Positions 39,698 to 48,074 of a DNA stretch of 64,000 bases are shown here, piece by piece. Both the position numbers and the translations under genes were made by a program. The stretch spans positions 413,708-477,707 of the forward strand of contig NZ_FQVW01000001.1 of the NCBI RefSeq assembly GCF_900129485.1. The letters run 5' to 3'. The first letter of the stretch is position 1. Each line of letters starts with the position of its first letter. Below the pieces are notes generated by a model. It was given only the letters and a program-made list of their open reading frames with translations. It was not told where the DNA came from and made no database searches. This stretch comes from Ornithinibacillus halophilus (GTDB taxonomy: Bacteria; Bacillota; Bacilli; Bacillales; Amphibacillaceae).

Positions 39698-40019
39698 TGG
39701 TTTTTCATTAATCGAGGTACTTATTGCATCATCAATTGTTTTTATGGTTGCCATAACATTAGTTCCACTTATTTCCACACTTAATGCTGAAAGAGAAGCA
39801 TTAAGCATAAAGCGATTAGTTGCAAATGAATTGCATGATCAGCTCCAGTTACAATTATGGAACCTAGAAACAGTAACACAATTTAAGAGAGAATTTAATA
39901 ATTTTGAAGTGCATTTTTCTTTTTACGAGGAAAAAGGCAGCATTAAAGGATGTGCTAAGTGGATCAATGTTAAACAAAAAGAAGAAAATTTATGTATTTA
40001 TGGATTACCTAAAAGCTGA
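39681..40019 (+). CDS. comGE: ComGE minor pseudopilin
   Basis: 112 aa with prepilin motif NGFSLIEV (residues 6-13) and a following hydrophobic helix. It overlaps the end of comGD by 17 nt and the start of comGF. GGAAGAGG precedes the ATG. It is a minor subunit of the competence pilus tip complex. Confidence 0.88.
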   Translation: MLKKYNGFSLIEVLIASSIVFMVAITLVPLISTLNAEREALSIKRLVANELHDQLQLQLWNLETVTQFKREFNNFEVHFSFYEEKGSIKGCAKWINVKQKEENLCIYGLPKS

Positions 40020-40416
40020 AAATGGTTTTTCTATGGTCTCAGCATTATTTACATTATCCATCTTGTTAACTACCCTACCAATTCTAGCTTTTGCAATACA
40101 AAGCACACAATTTCATTCCAAATATGATGAATTATCGGTACAGCAATTTTTTATCATTTTACAAAAAGAAGTCTCATTATCTACTTATGCAGAAGTAGAT
40201 GATCATTCTATAATTTTAGAATCAATGAAAAGAGACACGGCGAATATCCATCAGTACCAAAATTCTGTACGACGGAAATTAAATAATAAAGGGCATGAAA
40301 TTTATATTCGAGATATAAAGGATTTCTCTTTAATCCCGTACGAATGGGGCGTTAAAGTAAATATTACTACTCTTCAAGGGGAAGAACATGAAAAAATTAT
40401 ATCGTATTATCAATGA
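40000..40416 (+). CDS. comGF: ComGF minor pseudopilin
   Basis: About 138 aa with the prepilin-like motif NGFSMVSALF in place of the usual GFTLIE; the glutamate at +5 is replaced by Ser, as in some ComGF proteins. The start is uncertain: the ATG at 40000 (used) or one at 39967. It overlaps both comGE and comGG. Confidence 0.82.
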   Translation: MDYLKAENGFSMVSALFTLSILLTTLPILAFAIQSTQFHSKYDELSVQQFFIILQKEVSLSTYAEVDDHSIILESMKRDTANIHQYQNSVRRKLNNKGHEIYIRDIKDFSLIPYEWGVKVNITTLQGEEHEKIISYYQ

Positions 40417-40756
40417 TGAAAAAGGTTATTACCTATCTTACGTAATGCTTATTACAACTATCTTGTTGCTTTTGATTACGTCGACTATCGGAATTTATCG
40501 CAATGAAATTCAAATCACGGAAAATACAATTGAGCAAATCAAATTAGAAACGCTTATACAGATGGGATTTGCAAGTTTTAAAAGGGATTATATACAACTA
40601 GAAATTGGAGAAGAAAATAATCTCCAATATGAATTCCCTGATGGAAATGTTGAAATACAATTTATTCAACACAGTGAAACTGAGGTAAATATGAACATGA
40701 TCATTCGAACTGAAGCAATTCCAAGATATATTGTCACAAAGAGAATATTAATATGA
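40388..40756 (+). CDS. comGG: ComGG
   Basis: 122 aa, last gene of the comG operon. It has a hydrophobic N-terminal helix (about residues 14-36) and a mostly polar remainder rich in Glu, Ile and Gln. It follows AAGGGGAAG. The sequence is fast-evolving; the assignment relies on position and the helix. Confidence 0.82.
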   Translation: MKKLYRIINDEKGYYLSYVMLITTILLLLITSTIGIYRNEIQITENTIEQIKLETLIQMGFASFKRDYIQLEIGEENNLQYEFPDGNVEIQFIQHSETEVNMNMIIRTEAIPRYIVTKRILI

Positions 40757-40867
40757 TTAATACAAAAGATAGTTGTGTACAATTTTTAACAAATCAAAGC
40801 ATTACACCACATCTTACATGATTTCTACTATAATAAAAGTATTAAACATAGTGAGGTGGTGATTCTA

Positions 40868-41569
40868 ATGGAAAATACGTTAAAAGTTACTGGTGTTTTA
40901 AGTGATCCGACACGATTCAATATATACGAATATTTAATCAAAAATCGTAGAGAAGTAACTGTTGTTGAGATTGCTAAAGCATTTGATATTCACCCCAATG
41001 TAGCAAGACTACATTTAACTAAATTAGAAGATATAAACTTATTAGTATCCTTTGCACAGAAGACTGGAAAAGGTGGAAGACCGAGCAGAATTTACAAGTT
41101 ATCAGATGAAGTCGTTGAATTAAACTTCCCACATCGTGACTATAAAATGCTGTCTACCATTGCTCTAGAAGCTTTTGTTGAATTAGGTGAACCCGGTAAA
41201 CAAGCATTATACAACACCGGCAAAAAATATGGTGAAAAAGTTATGATGCGTTATCAAACAAGTGGATATGAGAATTTAGATATTGAGCGCAAAATTCATA
41301 TTCTAGAGGATGCTGGAACTATTTTAGGTATGTATCCGAAATTTGAATACAACCCTGAAAATAAGACCGTTTCCTTCAAAGTAAATAATTGTCCATTTAA
41401 AGAAGTTGCTTCAAAAAATAATAACAACGATATGATTTGTAAAATGCACCACGCTTACCTTAAAGGTATGTTTGAATCTCTTTTCACCGAGATTGAATTA
41501 GTTGAAACAGAAAACATGTTTGACGGATGCGAAAACTGTTCTTATGTAGCACAACTTACAAATGTTTAG
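40868..41569 (+). CDS. HTH transcriptional regulator with C-terminal Cys cluster
   Basis: 233 aa. The N-terminal winged helix (about residues 1-80; IAKAFDIHPNVARLHLTKLED) is of the ArsR/SufR type. The C terminus has cysteines and histidines in the order CPFKEV, ICKMHH and DGCENCS, which resembles the metal- or Fe-S-binding domain of SufR-like regulators. AGGTGGTGA lies ahead of the ATG at 40868. The target genes are not shown; it stands alone between comGG and yqgY. Confidence 0.85.
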   Translation: MENTLKVTGVLSDPTRFNIYEYLIKNRREVTVVEIAKAFDIHPNVARLHLTKLEDINLLVSFAQKTGKGGRPSRIYKLSDEVVELNFPHRDYKMLSTIALEAFVELGEPGKQALYNTGKKYGEKVMMRYQTSGYENLDIERKIHILEDAGTILGMYPKFEYNPENKTVSFKVNNCPFKEVASKNNNNDMICKMHHAYLKGMFESLFTEIELVETENMFDGCENCSYVAQLTNV

Positions 41570-41642
41570 TCTGTTTCATTTACATTATTCGATTCCTCGT
41601 ATATAATAACAATGATAAAGTTACTCAAAAGGAGGGGAAAGC

Positions 41643-41885
41643 ATGGATCGAATGTTTCGAGTCCTTGCCTTTTGGACAGGTATTTTTACAGTAATGTTCT
41701 ATGTTGGTGGAATGATAGAAGTTGCATTACTTTCCCTAGTTCAGACGGCATTTTTCCTTACAGTAAGTTACCTAAAATTATCTGAACGTATGTACATGTA
41801 CTTGTTCGGAGCTTATTGTACTGTTTTCATGATTGGTTTTACATGGTATTCAGAATTTATCTTAGTTCCTGGTTTTGGACATTAA
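41643..41885 (+). CDS. yqgY: DUF2626 membrane protein YqgY
   Basis: 80 aa with three closely spaced hydrophobic segments (about 5-25, 28-45 and 50-72). AAAGGAGGGG precedes the ATG. Its function is unknown. The neighbourhood of comG and yqgX matches B. subtilis. Confidence 0.88.
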   Translation: MDRMFRVLAFWTGIFTVMFYVGGMIEVALLSLVQTAFFLTVSYLKLSERMYMYLFGAYCTVFMIGFTWYSEFILVPGFGH

Positions 41886-41890
41886 GAGAC

Positions 41891-41938
41891 AACAAGAACC
41901 CTGCCTACATATTTTTTTTGCAGGGTTCTTGTTTTTTT
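41891..41938 (+). terminator. terminator after yqgY
   Basis: AACAAGAACCCTG pairs with CAGGGTTCTTGTT, then a T run. It is followed 100 bp later by another hairpin that serves yqgX on the other strand. Confidence 0.9.
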
Positions 41939-42034
41939 AGTTTTCACTATTGACATGTTGTTAATATGCATTTATAGTATTAATTGTAGCTTAACTTTTA
42001 TCCCTAACCAACAAAGAGCAGAGCACATCCCCCC

Positions 42035-42066
42035 TAAAACCCTTCTTTTTAGAAGGGTTTTTTTAT
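42035..42066 (-). terminator. terminator after yqgX
   Basis: AAAACCCTTCT pairs with AGAAGGGTTTT with a short T loop; T-rich on both sides and just past the yqgX stop. Confidence 0.88.
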
Positions 42067-42070
42067 TGTA

Positions 42071-42694
42071 TTAAAATGGGACAAACGGATTATTATTCTT
42101 CTCAAATCCTATAAATGTACTTGGCCCATGCCCTGGATACACCTCGACGTCATCAGAGAGGTTATATAATTTATTCCGTATACTCCTCTCTATTTCTCCA
42201 AAGTCACCTCCAGGCAAGTCTGTACGCCCAATTCCTTGGTTAAATAGCACATCACCACTAAATACCTTTTTACTTTTTTCAAAGACAAAGCTAACACTCC
42301 CAGGTGAATGTCCAGGTGTGTGTATGACTTCGAATGAGAAATTTCCAATAGTCACATTCCCCTCACTAAATATTCGAGGTGGTACATTTATAGAAATCAC
42401 CTGACCAGTAAATAAAATTGAACCATTTAATTTAGGATCAGATAACCAATCTACCTCTATTTCATGAATATAGACTTCAATGTTGTAGTGTTTACTAATT
42501 TCCTCCACAGCACCGATATGATCAAAATGTGCATGTGTTAAAAGAATTGCTCTAGGAGTTATTCCCTCTTTGGTTAAGTAGGATTCAATTTTGCTGGCAT
42601 CACCACCAGGGTCAACTATTAAAGCCTCTTTATCTTTGGATAAGATATAACAGTTTGTTCCCAGTGGACCCAACGACAATGATTTAACTTTCAT
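42071..42694 (-). CDS. yqgX: metallo-beta-lactamase fold hydrolase YqgX (glyoxalase II-like)
   Basis: About 207 aa. The zinc-binding signature is THAHFDHIGA, with further ligands in HTPGHSPGS, FSGDVLF and YPGHGPST. It is a hydroxyacylglutathione-hydrolase-type fold; in Bacillus the thiol substrate is expected to be bacillithiol-linked or another thioester. The start ATG at 42694 follows GGAGGG. Confidence 0.9.
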   Translation of the reverse strand: MKVKSLSLGPLGTNCYILSKDKEALIVDPGGDASKIESYLTKEGITPRAILLTHAHFDHIGAVEEISKHYNIEVYIHEIEVDWLSDPKLNGSILFTGQVISINVPPRIFSEGNVTIGNFSFEVIHTPGHSPGSVSFVFEKSKKVFSGDVLFNQGIGRTDLPGGDFGEIERSIRNKLYNLSDDVEVYPGHGPSTFIGFEKNNNPFVPF

Positions 42695-42865
42695 ATATAA
42701 TCCCTCCAAATGCTACAAAATGTTCAAAAAATCATTAGGTAATATCTCGACAAACACTTTAATTTATACTACAATAAATAATAGTGTTGGTTAGATACAT
42801 AATAATATAGAAGCAATAATAAGTTCAATCTAAAAGAGATTAGGCATAAGGAGGATGTGATCAAC

Positions 42866-43048
42866 ATGTCACAACATATCGTATTAGCAATTATGTTATT
42901 GGTAGTTGCAATAGTATCTGTAGTTTCAGTAGTACGTCAATTAAAATTTAAAAATATGTTTGCTCTAGTATTTTCTGCACTTTCAGCATTAGCATTTGGA
43001 TTCTTCTCCATTGCTACTATTATCAAGGAAATCTCGAACGCAATGTAA
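42866..43048 (+). CDS. yqgW: DUF2759 membrane protein YqgW
   Basis: 60 aa, two hydrophobic helices (about 6-24 and 32-50). The ATG at 42866 is 12 nt after AAGGAGG. Its function is unknown. It is divergent from yqgX. Confidence 0.88.
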   Translation: MSQHIVLAIMLLVVAIVSVVSVVRQLKFKNMFALVFSALSALAFGFFSIATIIKEISNAM

Positions 43049-43049
43049 G

Positions 43050-43084
43050 AAAGCTAACGATTACTCGTTAGCTTTTTTTGTTTT
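43050..43084 (+). terminator. terminator after yqgW
   Basis: AAGCTAACGA pairs with TCGTTAGCTT followed by seven T. Confidence 0.92.
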
Positions 43085-43157
43085 ACTATTTTAGTATTTC
43101 AGTAAGTTATCCTCAAGTTTCTTATTCCACTCTAGGAAATTAACAGTTGAATAACAA

Positions 43158-43204
43158 AAAAAACATAAAAAGATCCAAACAAGTGTCAGATCTTTTTATG
43201 TTTT
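43158..43204 (-). terminator. terminator after the LtaS-type gene
   Basis: ACATAAAAAGATC pairs with GATCTTTTTATGT over a 14-nt loop; on the minus strand it is followed by T-rich sequence. Confidence 0.85.
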
Positions 43205-43238
43205 AGGTTACAATTTCTATAAAATCTAGGACAGTACT

Positions 43239-45140
43239 TTATTCTTCATCAAAGTTTACAAAACGGAGTAAATCTCCATAAATTAATTTATCAGAAAGAC
43301 TTAATTCTTTCTCCACTTGTTCTTTAATTGGTTGGCAAACACTTTCTGTAGCTGAATCAGTATCTAGATTGCTTTCTGTTTCAATTACTTCACCGTTTGC
43401 CCTATCGTAACAAACCCCTGTCGTGTAGACAAAATCGTCACTAATAAAATCCCCATTACGTAGAGCAATATATTCTTTTCTATCTTCAATAAACAAATCA
43501 TTTCCAAAGTATAAATCGTTAGCGGTATCAATGCCCAACATGTGTAACAAGGTCGGTTTAACATCGATTTGACCAGCTATATCCGAAATCACTCTACCTT
43601 CACCATGTCCTGGAATATGAATAAAAAATGGAACACGTTGTAATTGGATTTGGTCATAAGGTGTAATTTCTTCTTTCTCTAGGAACATACTCATTGCTTT
43701 ATTATGATTAGCACTAATACCATCATGGTCACCCATAATTACGATAATTGAATCTTCGTATAATCCAGCTTCTTCTAATAGAGTAAAGAATTCTTCAATA
43801 CTTTCATCCATATAGCGAACAGTTGGAAAATAATTATTTAGCGTATTGGAATTCGAATTATAAGGTTCAATTGAGCGATCTTCGTCATCTAGTTCAAATG
43901 GGAAATGATTAGTTAACGTTATAAACTTTGAATAAAAAGGTTCTTCTAAGTTCTGTAAATATTTAATGGATTGTTCAAAGTAATCTTTATCCTTTAGTCC
44001 CCAACCTACTGAATTAGTATCATTAATTTCATAGGCCTCTTCATCAAAGAAATGATCATAATTCGCAACTTCATACATCTGATCACGATTCCAAAAACTC
44101 CGATTATTTGCGTGAAACACAGCAGAATAATAGTCTTTTTGTTTAATTATTTCTGGTAATGCATGATATTCATTTTGTCCATGGGTAAAATAAACAGCAC
44201 CACGAGAAAGTGGGTATAATGAATTTTCAACTATAAATTCTGAATCTGATGTTTTTCCTTGTTCTGTTTGGTGATAAAAGTTCTCAAAATAATAGGTATC
44301 TTCATCATCAATTAAACGATTCATAAATGGGGTAATTTCTTGACCATTTACTTCTTCGTTAATTACAAAGCTTTGGATTGATTCAGCAGAAATAAAAATT
44401 ACATTCTTACCTTCTGCTACACCAAACAGCTCAGATTGTTCGTCATTTTTGATGATTGTATCGATATATTCTTCAACATCCTTGAGTTCATTATCATCTG
44501 CAAAAACACGCTGTGATTTTACTTTTGAATGTAAAACAATGTCATATATATGGTAGTTAAAAAGACCAATATTTTTAACCAAGTATTCCCTGTCGAATGC
44601 TCTAGTAAATAATTGTGGTCTTTCGATTTCCGCTAAAAAGAAATTACCAGCAAGCAATGCCAATGAAAGTGCCGTCACAAAAACTTTATTACTTCTTGGA
44701 TACACATCTTTAACCGCTGGCTTCATCTTCTTAGTTAACACCCAAATAATAACTACATCTACAAAAAATAAAACATCATAAAACTTCATTAATGAAAGTA
44801 TACTATTTCCTAAATCACCTGCATTACTACCTTGAAATAATTGTGGAATGGTTATAAAGTCTGTAAACGATCGGTAGAATACTAGATTCGCAAAAATAAT
44901 TAATGTTCCAATTAACATTGTGTAACGAATAAATTTCATTCGTCTCGAGTCTTTTTTAATCCAGACGCTTATTCCTAAAACTAAAAACGCAGAAACAAAT
45001 GGATTTATGAATAGGATAAACTCTTGCATGAAATTATCTAAACTAATATTAAACATGAAACGGTAAATAAAGTATGTTTTTAGACCAAATAATGCTGTGG
45101 CAATTACGTACAATGGTATATTTCCCCGTTTAAAAACCAT
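43239..45140 (-). CDS. yqgS: LtaS-type lipoteichoic acid synthase (YqgS-like)
   Basis: 633 aa polymerase of polyglycerol phosphate. Five N-terminal TM segments (about residues 10-30, 40-60, 70-90, 115-135 and 155-170) precede an extracellular sulfatase-like domain. The nucleophile threonine is in EQGKTSDSEF, and metal ligands are in GDHDGISANHNKA. A propeptide-like signal cleavage site would lie after the last TM. The position by glcK fits YqgS of B. subtilis rather than the main LtaS, but which paralog it is cannot be told from the window. Confidence 0.9.
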   Translation of the reverse strand: MVFKRGNIPLYVIATALFGLKTYFIYRFMFNISLDNFMQEFILFINPFVSAFLVLGISVWIKKDSRRMKFIRYTMLIGTLIIFANLVFYRSFTDFITIPQLFQGSNAGDLGNSILSLMKFYDVLFFVDVVIIWVLTKKMKPAVKDVYPRSNKVFVTALSLALLAGNFFLAEIERPQLFTRAFDREYLVKNIGLFNYHIYDIVLHSKVKSQRVFADDNELKDVEEYIDTIIKNDEQSELFGVAEGKNVIFISAESIQSFVINEEVNGQEITPFMNRLIDDEDTYYFENFYHQTEQGKTSDSEFIVENSLYPLSRGAVYFTHGQNEYHALPEIIKQKDYYSAVFHANNRSFWNRDQMYEVANYDHFFDEEAYEINDTNSVGWGLKDKDYFEQSIKYLQNLEEPFYSKFITLTNHFPFELDDEDRSIEPYNSNSNTLNNYFPTVRYMDESIEEFFTLLEEAGLYEDSIIVIMGDHDGISANHNKAMSMFLEKEEITPYDQIQLQRVPFFIHIPGHGEGRVISDIAGQIDVKPTLLHMLGIDTANDLYFGNDLFIEDRKEYIALRNGDFISDDFVYTTGVCYDRANGEVIETESNLDTDSATESVCQPIKEQVEKELSLSDKLIYGDLLRFVNFDEE

Positions 45141-45304
45141 ACCTTCTCCTCCTACACTTTAGCACAATTCTCTATCTATATATTGATGCTACTAATGAAA
45201 ACCGTAACGGCAAAAGCAGCTACGGCACTTCTTATATTATATCCTATTCTATATGACGTATATAAGGCTACAAAAGTTTCAATTTGAAAAGAAAAATTAA
45301 TATT

Positions 45305-46276
45305 TTAAAACTTTAAGTCGCTTAATCTCTGTTGGACAAGGAACGCTGCACCAATAATGCCGGCATCATTACCAAGTTTTGCTAACTTTATTTCACATAC
45401 GTTACTAATTCTTGGCAATGCATATTTCTTAAATGCTTTATCAATTTTATCAATTAAGAAATCACCTGCTTTAGACACTCCTCCACCTATTAGGACCTTG
45501 GACGGATTTATTACTATTGCAAGGTTTGAGATGACGAACCCTAAAAGATCCGAAATTTCATCAATAATTTCCAAACTTATAGAATCACCAGCAGCAGCTA
45601 AGTCAAAAATCTCTTTTGAAGTTAAGTCTTTACCGCTATTCACGTGTTTTGCTAGTAAACTTTCTGGATTATCTTGAATTTTATCCATTGCTTTTCGGAC
45701 GATTCCCGTAGCTGAAGCTACTGTTTCTAAACATCCAACTCTCCCACAATTACAACGATACCCTTCATGTGCCACAGTAATATGCCCAATCTCTCCAGCC
45801 GTACCATTCTCGCCGTTTAAAACTTGGCCATTGGTAATAATTCCTCCACCAACACCAGTTCCTAGTGTAACAGCAATCACGTTTTGTGAGCGATTCCCCG
45901 CCCCAATCCAGTTCTCTCCTAATACAGCTATATTCGCATCATTTTCAACAATAACTGGGAGATTTGACACTTTCTCAAATTCTTTCCCTAATTCAAAATT
46001 TTTCCACCCAATATTAACTGCCTCATAAACTAAACCTGTATCTCCATTTATAAAACCAGGTGCTCCTACTCCAATACCTAAGATGTCATCGATTTGGACA
46101 TTTAGTTTTGTTAATCGTTCTTCAATGGATTCCCATACATCTGTTACGATGGATAATCCTTGATTTTCTGTATTTGTAGGGATTTCCCACTTTTCTTTTA
46201 TATCACCATTTAATTGTATTAAACCGATTTTTACAGTTGTTCCACCTATATCTAGTCCTATGATGTAATGTTTCAT
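45305..46276 (-). CDS. glcK: GlcK, glucokinase (ROK family)
   Basis: Phosphorylates free glucose. The ATP motif is IIGLDIGGTTVKIG, the ROK signature with zinc ligands GHITVAHEGYRCNCGRVGCLE, and the catalytic Asp is in VENDANIAVLGE. The length is 323 aa. yqgQ ends one base before its start, and the pair is transcribed together as in B. subtilis. Confidence 0.97.
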   Translation of the reverse strand: MKHYIIGLDIGGTTVKIGLIQLNGDIKEKWEIPTNTENQGLSIVTDVWESIEERLTKLNVQIDDILGIGVGAPGFINGDTGLVYEAVNIGWKNFELGKEFEKVSNLPVIVENDANIAVLGENWIGAGNRSQNVIAVTLGTGVGGGIITNGQVLNGENGTAGEIGHITVAHEGYRCNCGRVGCLETVASATGIVRKAMDKIQDNPESLLAKHVNSGKDLTSKEIFDLAAAGDSISLEIIDEISDLLGFVISNLAIVINPSKVLIGGGVSKAGDFLIDKIDKAFKKYALPRISNVCEIKLAKLGNDAGIIGAAFLVQQRLSDLKF

Positions 46277-46277
46277 A

Positions 46278-46487
46278 TTATTCTGCTCCTCTTTCTTGCT
46301 TAACGCGTGATTTTTCTTTTTTTAAGATAAGTAACGCTAATTTATACTCTTTAGGTTGTATGAACTGCATTTGATAAAGTTCAGCTAGTTCCATTTCCAT
46401 CAACTCTAAATCGGCAATTCTGTCACCCACATAAATAAAAGTTCCGAATTTTTTTAATAACTGTCTAACATCGTATACTGTTTGCAT
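46278..46487 (-). CDS. yqgQ: YqgQ (DUF910)
   Basis: 69 aa helical protein, MQTVYDVRQLLKKFG at the start, with a basic C terminus. Its role is unknown. It immediately precedes glcK on the same strand, as in B. subtilis. Confidence 0.92.
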   Translation of the reverse strand: MQTVYDVRQLLKKFGTFIYVGDRIADLELMEMELAELYQMQFIQPKEYKLALLILKKEKSRVKQERGAE

Positions 46488-46527
46488 TATAAATCACCAA
46501 ACTAATTATACCAAATTAGTAAAGAAA

Positions 46528-46563
46528 AACAATAAGACCCGGAACGATTAACGATCCGGATCT
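46528..46563 (-). terminator. terminator overlapping the spoVAF 3' end
   Basis: Minus-strand AGATCCGGATCG with CGTTCCGGGTCT, then T-rich sequence. It lies across the last codons of spoVAF and ends that transcript before yqgQ. Confidence 0.7.
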
Positions 46564-48059
46564 TGTGGATTTAAGAAGGTAGGCCTTCTGTTTTTTAAAG
46601 GGATTGGTGATCGAATGATTACGTCCCTTAATGCTTTGAAAGAAAATGGCATAAATGGCCAAAAATATGGAATATTGAAGGATTGCATTCTTGTAATGTA
46701 AATAATCCAAAGTGTTACCCCACCGATATATCCAACTACTCCAAATGAAGCAGTTGTTAATAAAAGCACAATCCTAACGATTCGATTAGCAAGACTTAAT
46801 TCGTAACTAGGTGTGGCATAAGTTCCAATGGCTGCAATGGATAAATACAAGATTACTTCATATGAAAATAAACCTACTTCTATCGCTACCTGCCCTATTA
46901 ATATAGCTGCCACCAATCCAATTGCAGTTGCTAATGAGGTAGGTGTGTGGATAGCTGCCATCCTTAAAATATCGATTCCAATTTCTGCAAACAGAAATTG
47001 GAATAATAATGGCAATACCCCCGGATCATTTGGTCCGATAAATTCCATTCCTTTTGGCAACAACTCAGGATGAACTGAAAATAAATAATATAAGGGTAAA
47101 ATAAATATCGAAGCCAATACCGCTATAAAACGAACCATTCGCAAGTACGCTCCAACTAAAGGCTTTTGACGATACTCTTCTGCATGCGAAAGATGATGCC
47201 AGTAAGTTGAAGGGGTTATCATAACACTAGGTGACCCATCAATAATTACTAACACATGTCCCTCATAAAGATGAGAAGCAGCTGTATCAGGTCTTTCTGT
47301 ATATCTAATCGTTGGATACGGATTCCAATGACGTCCCGAAATATACTCTTCTATTGTCTTCTCAGCCATTGGTAACCCATCGGTATCAATAAGCTTTAGG
47401 CTCTTTTTTAACTCCTCCACACGATCTTTATCAGCAATATCATCTAAATAACAAAGACAAATATCAGTTTGTGATCTTCTCCCAATTTGCATATACTCCA
47501 TTCGCAATGAGCGATCACGTACTCTTCTTCTAGTTAGAGCAGTATTAAAGACAATTGTTTCTACATACCCATCTCTTGATCCTCTTACGACTCTTTCTAA
47601 ATCAGGTTCACCAGGTGATCGTACAGGATATGTTCTAGCATCAATAATGATTGCTTTATTAATACCTTCAACAAAGAGTGCTGTAGGTCCGCTTAATACC
47701 ATATCAGTTGCCTGATTTAAATCATCAGTCTGGTCTAATTCTACGTACGGTATGTATCGTTTAATTAACTTTTCTAATGGGTCTGGTTCCAAATCCTCAG
47801 GCTCTAACTTTGCCAATAATTTCATGAGTAGATGCATAATATCATCTTTAACGAAACCATCAACAAAGAATAACGCCATTTCTTTACCGGCATACTCAAG
47901 GTCTAAATGAACAATATCAAAGCTTTTGTCCACTCCTAATCTTTCATCCATATACTTAATATTTTTGGAGTAAGATTGGAATAGAGGTTGTTTTTCTTTT
48001 TCCATAACATCACCAAACATCTTTAAAATTGTATCATTAGTTTGGTCTTTAAATGTCAT
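46548..48059 (-). CDS. spoVAF: SpoVAF, GerA-family spore membrane protein
   Basis: 503 aa. The cytoplasmic N-terminal half includes RGSRDGYVETIVFNTAL and the region FVEGINKAIIIDARTYPVRSPG, and five to six TM helices fill residues 300-470. The pattern fits SpoVAF/GerA A-subunits, which help spores respond to germinants and move DPA. It sits 15 nt after gluP, away from the spoVA operon. Confidence 0.85.
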   Translation of the reverse strand: MTFKDQTNDTILKMFGDVMEKEKQPLFQSYSKNIKYMDERLGVDKSFDIVHLDLEYAGKEMALFFVDGFVKDDIMHLLMKLLAKLEPEDLEPDPLEKLIKRYIPYVELDQTDDLNQATDMVLSGPTALFVEGINKAIIIDARTYPVRSPGEPDLERVVRGSRDGYVETIVFNTALTRRRVRDRSLRMEYMQIGRRSQTDICLCYLDDIADKDRVEELKKSLKLIDTDGLPMAEKTIEEYISGRHWNPYPTIRYTERPDTAASHLYEGHVLVIIDGSPSVMITPSTYWHHLSHAEEYRQKPLVGAYLRMVRFIAVLASIFILPLYYLFSVHPELLPKGMEFIGPNDPGVLPLLFQFLFAEIGIDILRMAAIHTPTSLATAIGLVAAILIGQVAIEVGLFSYEVILYLSIAAIGTYATPSYELSLANRIVRIVLLLTTASFGVVGYIGGVTLWIIYITRMQSFNIPYFWPFMPFSFKALRDVIIRSPIPLKNRRPTFLNPQDPDR

Positions 48060-48074
48060 TCTATGCAGTAATAA

